Below are positions 1 to 7,800 of a stretch of 24,072 bases of DNA, piece by piece. The position numbers and the translations under genes are program-made. Source of the DNA: Dehalococcoidia bacterium. GTDB taxonomy: Bacteria; Chloroflexota; Dehalococcoidia; UBA3495. Each line of letters begins with the position of its first letter. Position 1 is the first letter of the stretch. The notes beneath the pieces are model-generated. The model was given only the letters and a program-made list of their open reading frames with translations, ran no database searches and was not told the DNA's origin. The DNA lies in contig JAPKDE010000017.1 in assembly GCA_028822675.1 (NCBI GenBank), positions 1-24,072 of the forward strand, in the 5' to 3' direction.

Positions 1-101
1 CCAGAGAAGATATCAGTGTTTACGGGGAGCAATACTCAGAAACTAGATTCGCCTGAGAAGTAACCGACGCCGAAGACGGTGAAGACTATTATCAGATATC
101 G

Positions 102-126
102 AGACTCTCGACCCCGGTCGGAGCTC
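102..126. repeat. Degenerate intergenic repeat, copy A
   Basis: A 25-bp segment matches positions 20816-20840 at 23 of 25 bases; the only difference is CC versus TT in the centre. It contains a short hairpin (CGACC-CC-GGTCG). Looser similarity continues for roughly 40 bases downstream in both copies (ATGAGC, then GGTCGGA). The rest of 1-174 shows no coding potential. It lies just 3' of the cupin gene, as expected for a dispersed intergenic element. No T-run follows the hairpin, so it is not an obvious terminator. Confidence 0.6.
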
Positions 127-174
127 ACCATGAGCGGAATCTAGGCGAGACTACGAGTCAGGAATTTGGTCGGA

Positions 175-504
175 CTAGTACTGAAACTCTTCGCGGATGG
201 GACTGAAGATGTCTAGGGCCACGGCTTTCACGTCGTGGGCTTTGGCGTAGTGCTCCACGTTTCCGGGGATGATGTACATGTCGCCCGGCTTCAGCAGTCT
301 GACTTCGCCGTCGATGCCCATTTCCAGTTCGCCTTCAACGATTATCCCGCCCTGTTCGTGGGGGTGGGCGTGCAGTGGCACCAGGGCGTTGGCGTCTACT
401 GTCACCAATGAAAGCAGCATTTCTTTGCCCCAAAATGTCTTGGTATTGGCACCGGCTACCAACTCCATGGGCTCGCGGTCGGAAGCGTCGATGAAATAAG
501 CCAT
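175..504 (-). CDS. Small single-domain cupin protein
   Basis: A 109-residue protein that is essentially one cupin beta-barrel. Motif 1 is visible as HAHPHEQGG (H45, H47, E50/Q51, candidate metal ligands) followed by the EGELE turn. Motif 2 is KPGDMYIIPGNVEH with H85 as the last ligand. Stand-alone cupins of this size bind a divalent metal and act as small isomerases, dioxygenases or sensors; the sequence does not reveal the substrate. The ATG is preceded by a GGAGGG ribosome binding site. It follows the radC pseudogene on the same strand with only about 40 bp between them and may have shared its transcript. Family assignment is firm, function unknown. Confidence 0.9.
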   Translation of the reverse strand: MAYFIDASDREPMELVAGANTKTFWGKEMLLSLVTVDANALVPLHAHPHEQGGIIVEGELEMGIDGEVRLLKPGDMYIIPGNVEHYAKAHDVKAVALDIFSPIREEFQY

Positions 505-545
505 GATTCCCTCCGTTTGTAATCGGCCAGAGACTTAATAAAAAA

Positions 546-1218
546 TTAATTAAACCCTTGGCCGTTCTCGTTCATGCTCACGTAACGCTGTCCGCTGCCA
601 ATGACCAAATGGTCTAGCACCTCAATCCCCAGTATCTTGCCCGCCGAAACCAGGTCTTAGGTGATGGCGATATCGTCATCGCTGGGGGCGGGGTTACCCG
701 ACGGGTGGTTGTGGACCACGATCAAAGACGGGGCATTGGCTCGCACCGCCGGTCTAAAAATCTCCGCCGACCGCACCACCGAACTATTCACGTTGCCCAC
801 ATAAATCTCTTAGGTGCTGAGCACCTCGTTACGCGTGTTCAGTAGTATAACGCGCAGGTGCTCCTGGTCCAAAATACGCATCTCGCCGGAGAGTAAATTC
901 GCCGCATCCTGAGGTGTCGTGATGATTATTCGCTCTTCCAGGGCCAGGGATACAAACCGGCGACCCAGCTCTAAGGCCGCCAACAACTAGTACGCCTTGG
1001 CTTCGCTGAGTCCCTTTTCGGCGCAAAGCTCAGCAAAAGCAGCCTTGCCCAGGCCAGCCCGCCCGCCCGCCAAACCGAGTCAGCAGCCTAGACGATAGTG
1101 TAATAACGTTTTCGCCGGAGTAGCCGGTGCATAGCAAGATGGCGATGAGCTCTGTGTTGCTCAGGTTCTTGGAGCCGTATTCCACCAGCCTCTCACGAGG
1201 TCTTTCGCCCGTGGGCAT
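546..1218 (-). pseudogene. radC: radC (JAB/UPF0758 family) pseudogene: one frameshift and three nonsense codons
   Basis: The N-terminal part reads GERPRERLVEYGSKNLSN, the classic RadC start. After RFGG the frame shifts, with 4 extra bases inside a (GGGC)n run near 1062-1075, consistent with slippage. The new frame continues AGLGKAAFAELCAEKGLSEA, then ELGRRFVSLALEERI, LLNTRNEVLST, EIYVGNVNSS, VVHNHPSGNPAPSDDD and [15 protein letters not shown] to the stop at 546-548. Three in-frame stops lie at 987-989 (TAG), 810-812 (TAA) and 657-659 (TAA). In each case the family normally has glutamine (AYQLL, STQEIY, ITQDLV), so each is a single C-to-T change. The JAMM-type HxHPSGNPxPSxxD site and the C-terminus remain intact in sequence, so decay looks recent. 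RadC proteins are JAB-fold proteins of uncertain role, often near mobile DNA. The start could lie a few codons upstream of the ATG, because a PTIREM-like stretch precedes it. Confidence 0.9.
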
Positions 1219-1604
1219 CTCGCGAATTGTTGGTTCCTGGGGAACGGTTTTGATCCGTTGCGGCAGAGGTTGTCATTGGCGTCAATTTCCTTGAGCAAAC
1301 CTAGAAAATCCAAACTTGGGAGATTGCCCAGCCGGTACCAACGCTCAATGGCGATGGCCCCGGCCCCATAGGAGTAACCCAGTCCATTTGAGCCCAGACG
1401 CCAGATTATTTCAATGAAAGCGGCGAACGCTCAACAATACCGAAGGCAAGGGCAGTCACCGTCAGGACAACGGCAATCACCCCTAATATGAGGATTAAAT
1501 CGGGCAACTGGCACCTCGGCCAGATAATTTCTTAAACGCTATATAAGAACAGCATCCGTAAAGCCCTAGCTAGAAATTCTAGCCAGACGCCTCGGATTTA
1601 ACCT
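1219..1604 (-). other. Gene-free stretch with possible decayed coding remnant
   Basis: No intact gene is visible in these 386 bases. On the minus strand a hydrophobic segment (about 1410-1510, LILGVIAVVLTVTALAFGIVE) resembles a membrane helix but ends at a TAA at 1406-1408. A second frame then stays open towards radC (about 1230-1425) and includes the sequence GAGAIAIERWYRLG. Joined by a frameshift, the two could be a decayed small membrane protein, which would fit the neighbouring radC decay. I cannot name a family. A short palindrome (GCTAG-AAATT-CTAGC, about 1569-1583) lies just 3' of the ThDP enzyme gene but has no T-run, so I do not call it a terminator. Confidence 0.3.
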
Positions 1605-3242
1605 CTAGAATTTGGAGTATTGTCCCTCGTCCCTGGTGATGAACTCCAAGACCACAGTGTTGCCGGCTTCAGTTTCAGCCACGCCCCGTTTAATGGCGTT
1701 AATAATCTCAGCGGGGTCGGTGATCTGCTCGGTGTAGGCACCCATTGCCCTGGCCACCTCAACGAACTCTCCAGACAGACCCTTAATGTTGTACTTTTCC
1801 ATGGCCACCGGGAACCGGCTGTTGTCGTAGATGGACATATAGGCGTTATTTATGATGATGGTCATGGTGGGAATCTTGCTGCGAACGGCGGTCTCTACAT
1901 CCAGACCAACCGTGCTAAAAGCCAGATCACCCATCACGTTGATGCACAATTTATCCGGCTCCGCCAGCTTGGCACCCATGGCCAGCCCAAGGCTGTAACC
2001 CAACTGAGTGGACTTACCCCAACCGATAAAGCTGCGGGGCGCACGGGCCTCCCAGAACGGGACCAAATACTCCCTGGCGCTGCCCGACTCATGAGTGATG
2101 ATCGTGTTGTCTAGGTCTACTGTATGCATCATGTCCCAGACCACCCGGTATGGGTTCATGGGCACTTCGTTAGAGGTCAGCTTGGGCATCCATTGAGCCA
2201 ACCATTCTTCTTTCACTGCCTTGATATCGTCCTGGAGAGCTTGGTTGTTGGCTCTGGCGCTGCCAGCCTGACTCTTCAACTCATCCAGCAATTGGCGCAG
2301 CACCAATTTGGCATCACCCAACATGGCCAAGTCGGTCTTAAACTCGCGGCCAACGGCATCTTCATCATTGGTCAGATGGACCAGGGTCTTGCCCTCTGGT
2401 ATCGCCTGGGCAAAGTTGGTCTTGGTGAAACTACAGCCCACACCCAAGATCAGGTCAGCGCCCTTCAGGTATTTGTTCACCATGCCCGTGGTGCTAGGGC
2501 CGCTGGCGCCCAGAGCCAGGGGATGGGTCTCCGGGAATCCGCTCTTTCCGGACAGAGTAGTCATCACCGGAGCCTGCAGGAATTCCGCCAGCTCGATCAG
2601 TTCCGAGGAGGCCTCTGCGTACAGAATTCCCTGGCCAGCGTGGATGATGGGATGGTCGGCGGCGAGGATGGCCTTGGCGGCGCGACTCACATCCGACGGG
2701 TCTGCCTGTTGCAACACCACTCGGGGCGATTCGTAGTTAAAGAGCTCTTCCGGGAGTTCCGCCGCGCCCACGTCTGCCGGTATCTCCAATAAAACCGGCC
2801 CCAGTCGTCCGCTGCGCAACTTGGTGAAAGCACGACGCATCAGGTCTGGTATGCGCTCCACGGTATTCATCTCTTCAGACCACTTTGTAATTGTCTCGTA
2901 GCTACGGGTGGGGTAAAAGTTGGGATGAACGCCTCGTTTCTCACGAGCCATGCCAGCAGGGAGTAGTAAAATAGGCACAGACTCGGAGTAAGCTTGTGCC
3001 ACGCCTCCAAATCCGTTCTCGGCTCCGGGGCCGTTCTGCATCATGAATACGCCGATGCGCTTGCCGTTGGTTACTCTGGAGTAACCGTCAACCATATGAA
3101 TGCCGGTACCTTCTTGCCTGAATACAATGGGCCGGATTCCGGCGATAGCCGCAGCTTCCAACAGCGGCTGATAGGGCACGCAGCCGATGAACTCCACACC
3201 TTCCAAACGCAGGATATTGGCGATCGCTGTAACTCCGTCCAT
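1605..3242 (-). CDS. Thiamine-diphosphate-dependent enzyme, acetolactate-synthase-like
   Basis: A 545-residue protein of full length for the pyruvate oxidase/acetolactate synthase superfamily. The N-terminal Pyr domain carries the activating glutamate in FRQEGTGIHMVDGYSR (E44) and the QNGPGAENGFGG loop. A central Rossmann-like domain follows (about 185-325). The C-terminal PP domain has the metal/ThDP motif MGDLAFSTVGLDVETA...IIINN (G438-D439, N465/N466). The usual GDG is GDL here, still consistent with the GDx(~26)N pattern. The start ATG follows an AGGAGATT ribosome binding site. No small regulatory subunit or other ilv gene is adjacent, so a catabolic 2-keto-acid or oxalyl-CoA-type role is as likely as branched-chain biosynthesis. 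Cytoplasmic; substrate unknown. Confidence 0.9.
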   Translation of the reverse strand: MDGVTAIANILRLEGVEFIGCVPYQPLLEAAAIAGIRPIVFRQEGTGIHMVDGYSRVTNGKRIGVFMMQNGPGAENGFGGVAQAYSESVPILLLPAGMAREKRGVHPNFYPTRSYETITKWSEEMNTVERIPDLMRRAFTKLRSGRLGPVLLEIPADVGAAELPEELFNYESPRVVLQQADPSDVSRAAKAILAADHPIIHAGQGILYAEASSELIELAEFLQAPVMTTLSGKSGFPETHPLALGASGPSTTGMVNKYLKGADLILGVGCSFTKTNFAQAIPEGKTLVHLTNDEDAVGREFKTDLAMLGDAKLVLRQLLDELKSQAGSARANNQALQDDIKAVKEEWLAQWMPKLTSNEVPMNPYRVVWDMMHTVDLDNTIITHESGSAREYLVPFWEARAPRSFIGWGKSTQLGYSLGLAMGAKLAEPDKLCINVMGDLAFSTVGLDVETAVRSKIPTMTIIINNAYMSIYDNSRFPVAMEKYNIKGLSGEFVEVARAMGAYTEQITDPAEIINAIKRGVAETEAGNTVVLEFITRDEGQYSKF

Positions 3243-3435
3243 GTTTAATCTCCTAAATTGGGGCGCCGACAGACCATGGCGCGCGTGGGTCGTGATTTCG
3301 AGCCAGTGTAGATTGCACCTGAATGGGTGTCAACCACAAATCCGCAGACTCAAAGCCATCAGTTTCTTCGGTTTCCCCTCGGCATTGATATAGAAACAAG
3401 CCAACAACCCCCGTCCCCACTGCAATCGGCATTGA

Positions 3436-3462
3436 TTGACACTGTCTCAAATCCCGTAATAT
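3436..3462 (+). promoter_or_regulatory. Candidate promoter for the lipoprotein pseudogene
   Basis: A perfect -35 hexamer TTGACA (3436-3441) is followed 15 bases later by TAATAT (3457-3462). The spacer is shorter than the ideal 17, and the -10 matches only 4 of 6 bases. It sits about 85 bp before the ATG at 3548, inside the 305-bp divergent gap 3243-3547, where I see no gene. The minus-strand ThDP gene must also have its promoter in this gap, but I could not pick one. Confidence 0.3.
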
Positions 3463-3547
3463 GTTCAGTTGTCTCTGTTTCCGATGTTTGTTTCCTTTCA
3501 TAGGATAGACAAAACCAGAGCCTACCATTCGGTTACGGGAGAATTAA

Positions 3548-4238
3548 ATGTCTCAGGTCTTCAAGTTGATCGGCGTCATGCTGATAGGGATAATTCTAGT
3601 CGCAGCCTCATGTTCAAGCGACGAAAAATCCGAGGACAGCACCTCACTCCTCGAGCAGGTTGGTCCGCTCTATAAGGTCAGAGCAGAAAATGTATTGTTA
3701 ACGCTGGCGGACCTGCCCAGCAATTGGACAAGCACGCCGTACGAAGATTTGTATATCTCTGTTGACTTCAGTGATGAATGCGCCATGCTTGGCGAAGACA
3801 ACGACACCGATTCAAGCTACACCGCCAATTCCAGTGACTTTAGTGGCTCTAACGGCGATTCAGCACATAATAGTATTGATATTGTCAGCCTTGGACTGGA
3901 AGCTGCAGCCCTCTTAAATGAACTTGAACTAGCCTTAGACCGTTGTTGGATGAAGTAGTTGAAAAACTTCTGGATGGCGATGGAATTGATGCGACGGTGG
4001 CATCCACAGAATTAACCCTCACAGGCTTTGGGCTACTTCCAGAGGAGTTCGGACGTCGATGACCATCCCACTGGCCGGCACAATCATGATGGATTCAATT
4101 TTTGTTCATCACGAGTGAATGATCAGCAGTCTAACATTCCCCTATCCTGTAGCTTCCACCCCGAACTCTGAGTCAAATACACTGATCGGCAGCCTTCTGA
4201 ACCTGATGATTGATCGGTTGGAACAGACCCAGGAATAA
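3548..4238 (+). pseudogene. Lipoprotein pseudogene (two frameshifts, one nonsense codon)
   Basis: The first frame (3548-3958, ATG after a GGGAGA ribosome binding site) encodes a lipoprotein signal: hydrophobic GVMLIGIILVAASC with C22 as the lipidated cysteine, then a Ser/Asp-rich linker. It stops at TAG 3956-3958, but coding-like sequence continues. A second frame (from 3949) reads DEVVEKLLDGDGIDATVAS and TELTLTGFGLLPEEFGRR to a TGA at 4060. A third frame (from 4059) reads IPLAGTIMMDSIFVHHE, stops at TGA 4116-4118, then continues in the same frame through SNTLIGSLLNLMIDRLEQTQE to TAA 4236-4238. The first shift fits loss of one G at 3947-3949 (TGG GAT to TGG AT). The intact ancestor would be a surface lipoprotein of about 230 residues and unknown function. 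Sequencing error could mimic the frameshifts but less easily all three lesions. Confidence 0.75.
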
Positions 4239-4267
4239 AGATCTACCTATCTACGATTATCAGAGCA

Positions 4268-4702
4268 CTAAAACTCAGGCTCAAACCTCCAGGGCACAAA
4301 CCTGGCCGGAGTAATCTTGATGACCGGGCTTTCAGCCAGGTCCATTGACTGGTATTGGGGATATTTCTCCCGGAGCATGGCAATCGAGCGCGTCCATTCC
4401 TCGCCAGATTCCACCAACTCGGCGTCCCCGGTAACCATTACGTATTGAAGCTTAGTCCAGTCCTCTTCGTAGTGATCCACCACCAATGAAACGCGAGAGT
4501 TCGCCAATATGTTGCGAACTCGGCGTAGTTGCCTTAGGGGCGTGGTCTTGGGTTTGGCGTCCAAGACCGAGTAGATGGATTCCCCGTTGAAGACGTAGCA
4601 GACAGGAATAACGTGGGGTTGCCCGTTGGCGTCAGCCGTAGCCAGGTGACCAGCGCGCGCCGAACGGAGAAAACGATCTTGGGAGGGTGAAAGCTTGGGC
4701 AC
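4268..4702 (-). CDS. PPOX-class (pyridoxamine 5'-phosphate oxidase-like) split-barrel protein, probably F420-dependent type
   Basis: A 144-residue split beta-barrel flavin/deazaflavin-binding protein. GHLATADANGQPHVIPVCYVF at the N-terminus, followed by DAKPKTTPLRQLRRVRNI and SRVSLVVDHYEEDWTKL, is the pattern of the Rv0121-like PPOX F420 subfamily; the C-terminus ends in a conserved-looking ITPARFVPWRFEPEF. Such proteins reduce small substrates using F420H2 or bind flavin; the substrate cannot be told. The start is GTG (4700-4702) with no strong Shine-Dalgarno, 27 bp after the stop of the HEAT-repeat gene on the same strand, so translation may depend on coupling. Family confidence is high. 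The F420 assignment is inferred from subfamily resemblance, since no F420 biosynthesis gene is in the window. Confidence 0.87.
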   Translation of the reverse strand: MPKLSPSQDRFLRSARAGHLATADANGQPHVIPVCYVFNGESIYSVLDAKPKTTPLRQLRRVRNILANSRVSLVVDHYEEDWTKLQYVMVTGDAELVESGEEWTRSIAMLREKYPQYQSMDLAESPVIKITPARFVPWRFEPEF

Positions 4703-4729
4703 TAGAGTCTCGGTGCAATCAGGCTGGGC

Positions 4730-5653
4730 CTAAAAGCCGCCCAAGTAGCCTTCTGGGTCTTCGTCAAACGCTAGTTCGTCCAGCTCCATGCGGGCCGCCT
4801 CTTCCAAGTTCTCATCGCCGTCTTTGACCAGGTTGGTCAGCACTTGCTTGGCCAGTTCGCCGCCAATCTTACCTAGTGCGCCAACACCGGCCAACTGGAC
4901 CTCTGAATCGTCATCTTTCAGTAACAGGATCAGGTGGGGGATGGCATCTTCTTCGCCCAGTTCTCCGCAGGCGTGGGCCGTTTCGTAACGGATCGTCGGC
5001 TCCTCGTTTTGGAGTTCCTGAATCAGTATGGGAAGCCAACCAACCTCGCCAGTGCGGCCCATGGCAAAGATGGAACTGGCCCTAAAATCCGGGTCCAGAC
5101 TCTCATAAGCCAGGGTAATGCGCTGGTTGATCTCCATGGTGTTGAAAGGGGCCACGGCCTCCATGCAACGCCGCCGAACGTCTGACGGCTCTTCGTCATC
5201 TTCCAGCACTTGCATCAGATTGTCGTGGACCGTCTCACTGTCTTGGGCGAGGAGTTTTTCCTCTTGGGCCAACATGGAAAATCGGCCCAGTGCGCTGGCG
5301 GCGGCGGAACGCACCAAAAAACCCTTCTCCGACCGCAACACGTCGACCAACGCCGGTATCACCGTCCGGTCTTCATTCTCCCAGAGGCCGTCAATTACGG
5401 CCTCCAAAAGAGGTTCGTCGTCACCCTTGAGGCACATCTGATAAATGGCGGTGAAGTCTAATTCGGGGTTGTCTTCAGCCAAGTCGACCATTGAAGAAAC
5501 TATGGTGCGTTGACGCTCAATGGATAGTTCGTCCCAAGCAGCTTCAAAGAGTTCCAATTCCTCTGGGGAAAGGTCTGAAATCTCATAGAAGTCCACGGCA
5601 GAGATACGGCCGGTGGGGTCTAGAACATTCTCGAGAAAGAATTCGAACGACAT
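4730..5653 (-). CDS. HEAT-repeat (PBS-lyase-type) scaffold protein
   Basis: A 307-residue soluble acidic protein built from repeated helical pairs. Recognisable HEAT/PBS-lyase units include VIPALVDVLRSEKGFLVRSA (AAASALGRF follows), ILIQELQNEEPTIRYETAHA, CGELGEEDAIPHLILLLKDD and DSEVQLAGVGALGKIGGELA, with further degenerate units in the N-terminal half. There is no signal peptide, transmembrane segment or catalytic motif. Such proteins usually serve as protein-protein interaction platforms or, near bilin genes, as chromophore lyases; no phycobiliprotein gene is present here, so scaffold is the safer reading. ATG start with a weak GAAG ribosome binding site. Likely cotranscribed with the downstream PPOX gene (27-bp gap). 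Partner unknown. Confidence 0.85.
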   Translation of the reverse strand: MSFEFFLENVLDPTGRISAVDFYEISDLSPEELELFEAAWDELSIERQRTIVSSMVDLAEDNPELDFTAIYQMCLKGDDEPLLEAVIDGLWENEDRTVIPALVDVLRSEKGFLVRSAAASALGRFSMLAQEEKLLAQDSETVHDNLMQVLEDDEEPSDVRRRCMEAVAPFNTMEINQRITLAYESLDPDFRASSIFAMGRTGEVGWLPILIQELQNEEPTIRYETAHACGELGEEDAIPHLILLLKDDDSEVQLAGVGALGKIGGELAKQVLTNLVKDGDENLEEAARMELDELAFDEDPEGYLGGF

Positions 5654-5728
5654 TTATCTTCGGTTCCAGTCCTGAGTTTTTCTGTTGGTTTTAGCCTTAG
5701 TTTGGAGGCTGCTCAGGCACGTTTTTCC

Positions 5729-5739
5729 AGTATATCATA
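5729..5739 (-). promoter_or_regulatory. Candidate -10 region upstream of the HEAT-repeat gene
   Basis: On the minus strand the sequence TATGATATACT offers two overlapping -10-like hexamers (TATGAT at 5734-5739, TATACT at 5729-5734), about 75-85 bp before the ATG at 5653. No good -35 is visible. Immediately upstream lies an inverted repeat GGCTGG/CCAGCC (5744-5763), which may be a weak terminator or processing hairpin for nnr; it lacks a T-run. Confidence 0.3.
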
Positions 5740-5791
5740 GCGAGGCTGGGCCCGAATCCAGCCCGAGACAGCAGCAGGTTTTTACTAGCTT

Positions 5792-7360
5792 TTAGGCTTG
5801 CTTGAGACGCTGTAAAGTCATGGGGATCTGAGTCAAGAGGTCAGACGCCGCCAAACCTGCGTCACCCTGGCGGGAAACTATGTCCCGTCCGGCTTGTCCG
5901 TGCAGGTAAACGCCACAGGAAGCGGCGACAGCAGCGGGTAGTCCCTGGGCCATCAACCCGCTAATAACCCCGCTTAGCACGTCTCCAGTACCGCCGGTGG
6001 ACATGCCAGGATTCGCCAGAGCAGCTAATCTAACGGCGCCGTCTGGTTGGCTTATGATTGTGTTGGCACCCTTCAAGACCAGGCATACGCCCCACCTAAC
6101 TGCGTATTCACGTGCCACGCCCACCCGATCCTGTTGAATATCCGCCGTGGCGAGACCAGTCAGCGTTGCCATCTCTCCCGGATGGGGAGTCAGCACCATT
6201 GGGCCGCGTTCTCTTTCCCACCAGCGGTCGATTCGGGCCAGGTTGTTCAATCCATCCGCATCAACCAACGCCGGTAGGTTTGTGAATCCTGAGAATTGGT
6301 CGCTGTTTCGGTTGAAGAGCAGGTCTTCAACAAACCGGACCGTGCCATCAGACACGCCCAGACCGCAGCCGACCAGGATGTTGGTATAACGACGGGTGCC
6401 TTTTCTGAGAGTACCGGCAGCATCGGACGCCACCCTTCCATCCGGGTCTTCTAACAGGGGTATATGTATGGGTTCTGTGGACTTGGCTGCGGCGATGGGA
6501 TAAACGCTCTCGGGGGTGGCCAGGGTGGTCAATCCCGCGCCGGAACGCACACAGGCTTGGGATGCCAAATAGGCCGCACCAATATAATTTCGTGATCCCG
6601 CAACCGCCAAAACATGGCCAAACGTGCCCTTGTGGGCGTCCATTGGCCGCCCTGGAAGATGTTGCACCACCCAGTGTGGCTCAACCGTTTCCAGGCGTAT
6701 CTCCGACTCTTCTGCCAGGCCGTCTGGGACGCCGATGTCTAGAACTCGTAATTCTCCGGCATGGGCGGCGCCGGGAAAAGCCAGCAACCCACGCTTGGGG
6801 TAGCCGAGGGCGAAAGTTCTGTCGCAGGAGACTGCGAACGAATCGACCTCACCCGTGTCCGCGTTCAAGCCGGTGGGCAGGTCCAAGGCCAGCAGTATGG
6901 GCCGTTTGGCAGCAGCCCTGACGTTGGCCAAAAAGACCATGGTCTGCTTGATGATGCCTTCTAGGGGGCGGGACTGACCGGTTCCCAGTATTGAATCTAT
7001 AACCAGGGCCGAACTGGCCAACATGCGGTCCAGTGTGCCGGGAGTGGCCCGTTCAATAACACGGACACCGTACTCCAATGCCCGGTCCATCTTGGGGTCA
7101 GCTTCAGGACGGCCATCCACCATGAAGCAGATGACCTCCGCGCCCCAGCGCCGTAGGTGCCGCGCAGCCACCAGACCGTCGGCCCCGTTATTCCCAGGCC
7201 CCACCAGGATGAGGATGCGCACACCAGCCGCGCCAACCAGTTCCCGTGCACCCTGTGCCACGGCCAAACCGGCGTTCTCCATCAGGGTGTCGGTGCTTAC
7301 TCCGGCTCTCTCTGATGCCTGTTCGATGGCGGTCATCTGCGCAGCGGTGACAATCTTCAT
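5792..7360 (-). CDS. nnr: Bifunctional NAD(P)H-hydrate repair enzyme (epimerase + ADP/ATP-dependent dehydratase)
   Basis: A 522-residue fusion that repairs damaged NADHX and NADPHX. The N-terminal YjeF-type epimerase domain (about 1-225) shows GPGNNGADG (54-62), the catalytic-region aspartate D122 in VIDSILGTG, and LPTGLNADTG (161-170). The C-terminal ribokinase-like dehydratase domain (about 230-520) starts at HKGTFGHVLAVAGS (243-256), contains LTPHPGEM (390-397) and ends with the nucleotide-binding NPGMSTGGTGDVLSG, in which D460 is the expected catalytic residue. All hallmark motifs of both halves are present, so it should be fully active. It follows acpS by 28 bp on the same strand, a common pairing in bacteria. 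The ATG start lies directly downstream of a small inverted repeat whose loop holds the only G-rich stretch resembling a ribosome binding site. Confidence 0.96.
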   Translation of the reverse strand: MKIVTAAQMTAIEQASERAGVSTDTLMENAGLAVAQGARELVGAAGVRILILVGPGNNGADGLVAARHLRRWGAEVICFMVDGRPEADPKMDRALEYGVRVIERATPGTLDRMLASSALVIDSILGTGQSRPLEGIIKQTMVFLANVRAAAKRPILLALDLPTGLNADTGEVDSFAVSCDRTFALGYPKRGLLAFPGAAHAGELRVLDIGVPDGLAEESEIRLETVEPHWVVQHLPGRPMDAHKGTFGHVLAVAGSRNYIGAAYLASQACVRSGAGLTTLATPESVYPIAAAKSTEPIHIPLLEDPDGRVASDAAGTLRKGTRRYTNILVGCGLGVSDGTVRFVEDLLFNRNSDQFSGFTNLPALVDADGLNNLARIDRWWERERGPMVLTPHPGEMATLTGLATADIQQDRVGVAREYAVRWGVCLVLKGANTIISQPDGAVRLAALANPGMSTGGTGDVLSGVISGLMAQGLPAAVAASCGVYLHGQAGRDIVSRQGDAGLAASDLLTQIPMTLQRLKQA

Positions 7361-7363
7361 GTA

Positions 7364-7379
7364 ATTAACCCCAGTTAAT
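7364..7379 (-). promoter_or_regulatory. Inverted repeat overlapping the nnr translation start region
   Basis: Perfect 6-bp arms ATTAAC/GTTAAT are separated by 4 bases, ending three bases before the nnr ATG. On the transcript the loop is TGGG and the following G completes a GGGG run, the only Shine-Dalgarno-like sequence. It could be a weak RNA hairpin affecting initiation or a DNA operator; a similar TTAAC-N5-GTTAA occurs upstream of the SDR gene at 23068-23082. Confidence 0.3.
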
Positions 7380-7388
7380 ATTCCCTAA

Positions 7389-7760
7389 TCAATCTTCCCG
7401 CTGGGCAACTACAAAAGCAACGGCAAACTCTCGGGAATGGGAAATGCTCAGAGAAATCTCGCCTACTTGAAGCCGCTCGGCGCGTGCCTTGGCGCGCCCG
7501 TGGAGTTTCACGCTGGGCGCACCGCTTTCTGCGCGGATGACCTCAATGTCCTTCCAACTAACGCCCCGCACTCCGGTGCCCAGGGCTTTCATGGTGGCCT
7601 CTTTAGCGGCAAAGCGACCAGCCAGGTTTGGCGCGCGCCCACGGCAGTAGGAAATCTCGTCAGACGTGAATACGCGCTTCAAGAACCGCTCGCCGTAGCG
7701 GTCCAAAGTCTGTTTGATGCGGGGAATTTCAATGATGTCGACGCCTGTTGTTAGCATCAT
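7389..7760 (-). CDS. acpS: Holo-[acyl-carrier-protein] synthase
   Basis: A 123-residue protein of typical AcpS length. It transfers 4'-phosphopantetheine from CoA to the serine of apo-ACP, activating it for fatty-acid synthesis; AcpS works as a cytoplasmic trimer. Diagnostic sequence: TGVDIIEIPRI (D8, Mg2+ ligand), YGERFLKRVFTSDEISYC, and GRFAAKEATMKALGTG (K53-E54, second metal ligand and catalytic region), ending with ISLSISHSREFAVAFVVAQ. Two consecutive ATG codons are possible starts; the first is used here. Located between metF (40 bp upstream) and nnr (28 bp downstream), all on the minus strand. Confidence 0.97.
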   Translation of the reverse strand: MMLTTGVDIIEIPRIKQTLDRYGERFLKRVFTSDEISYCRGRAPNLAGRFAAKEATMKALGTGVRGVSWKDIEVIRAESGAPSVKLHGRAKARAERLQVGEISLSISHSREFAVAFVVAQRED

Positions 7761-7800
7761 CTTCCATACGCCGGGTTAGGGCCTAGGGCAGCCGGAACGG

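Noticed and set aside
546..1218. Alternative genetic code with TAA/TAG read as glutamine
   Set aside because: The same gene also has a frameshift, and other genes in the window use CAA/CAG for Gln and end cleanly at TAA or TAG.
1569..1583. Palindrome 3' of the ThDP enzyme gene as a terminator
   Set aside because: A five-base-pair AT-rich stem without a T-run is too weak.
1620..2792. Long plus-strand open frames opposite the ThDP enzyme gene
   Set aside because: They are antisense shadows of a well-conserved gene, with low-complexity composition and no recognisable motifs.
3253..3528. 91-residue minus-strand open frame in the divergent gap
   Set aside because: No family resemblance, no good ribosome binding site, and it would occupy the promoter region of two divergent genes.
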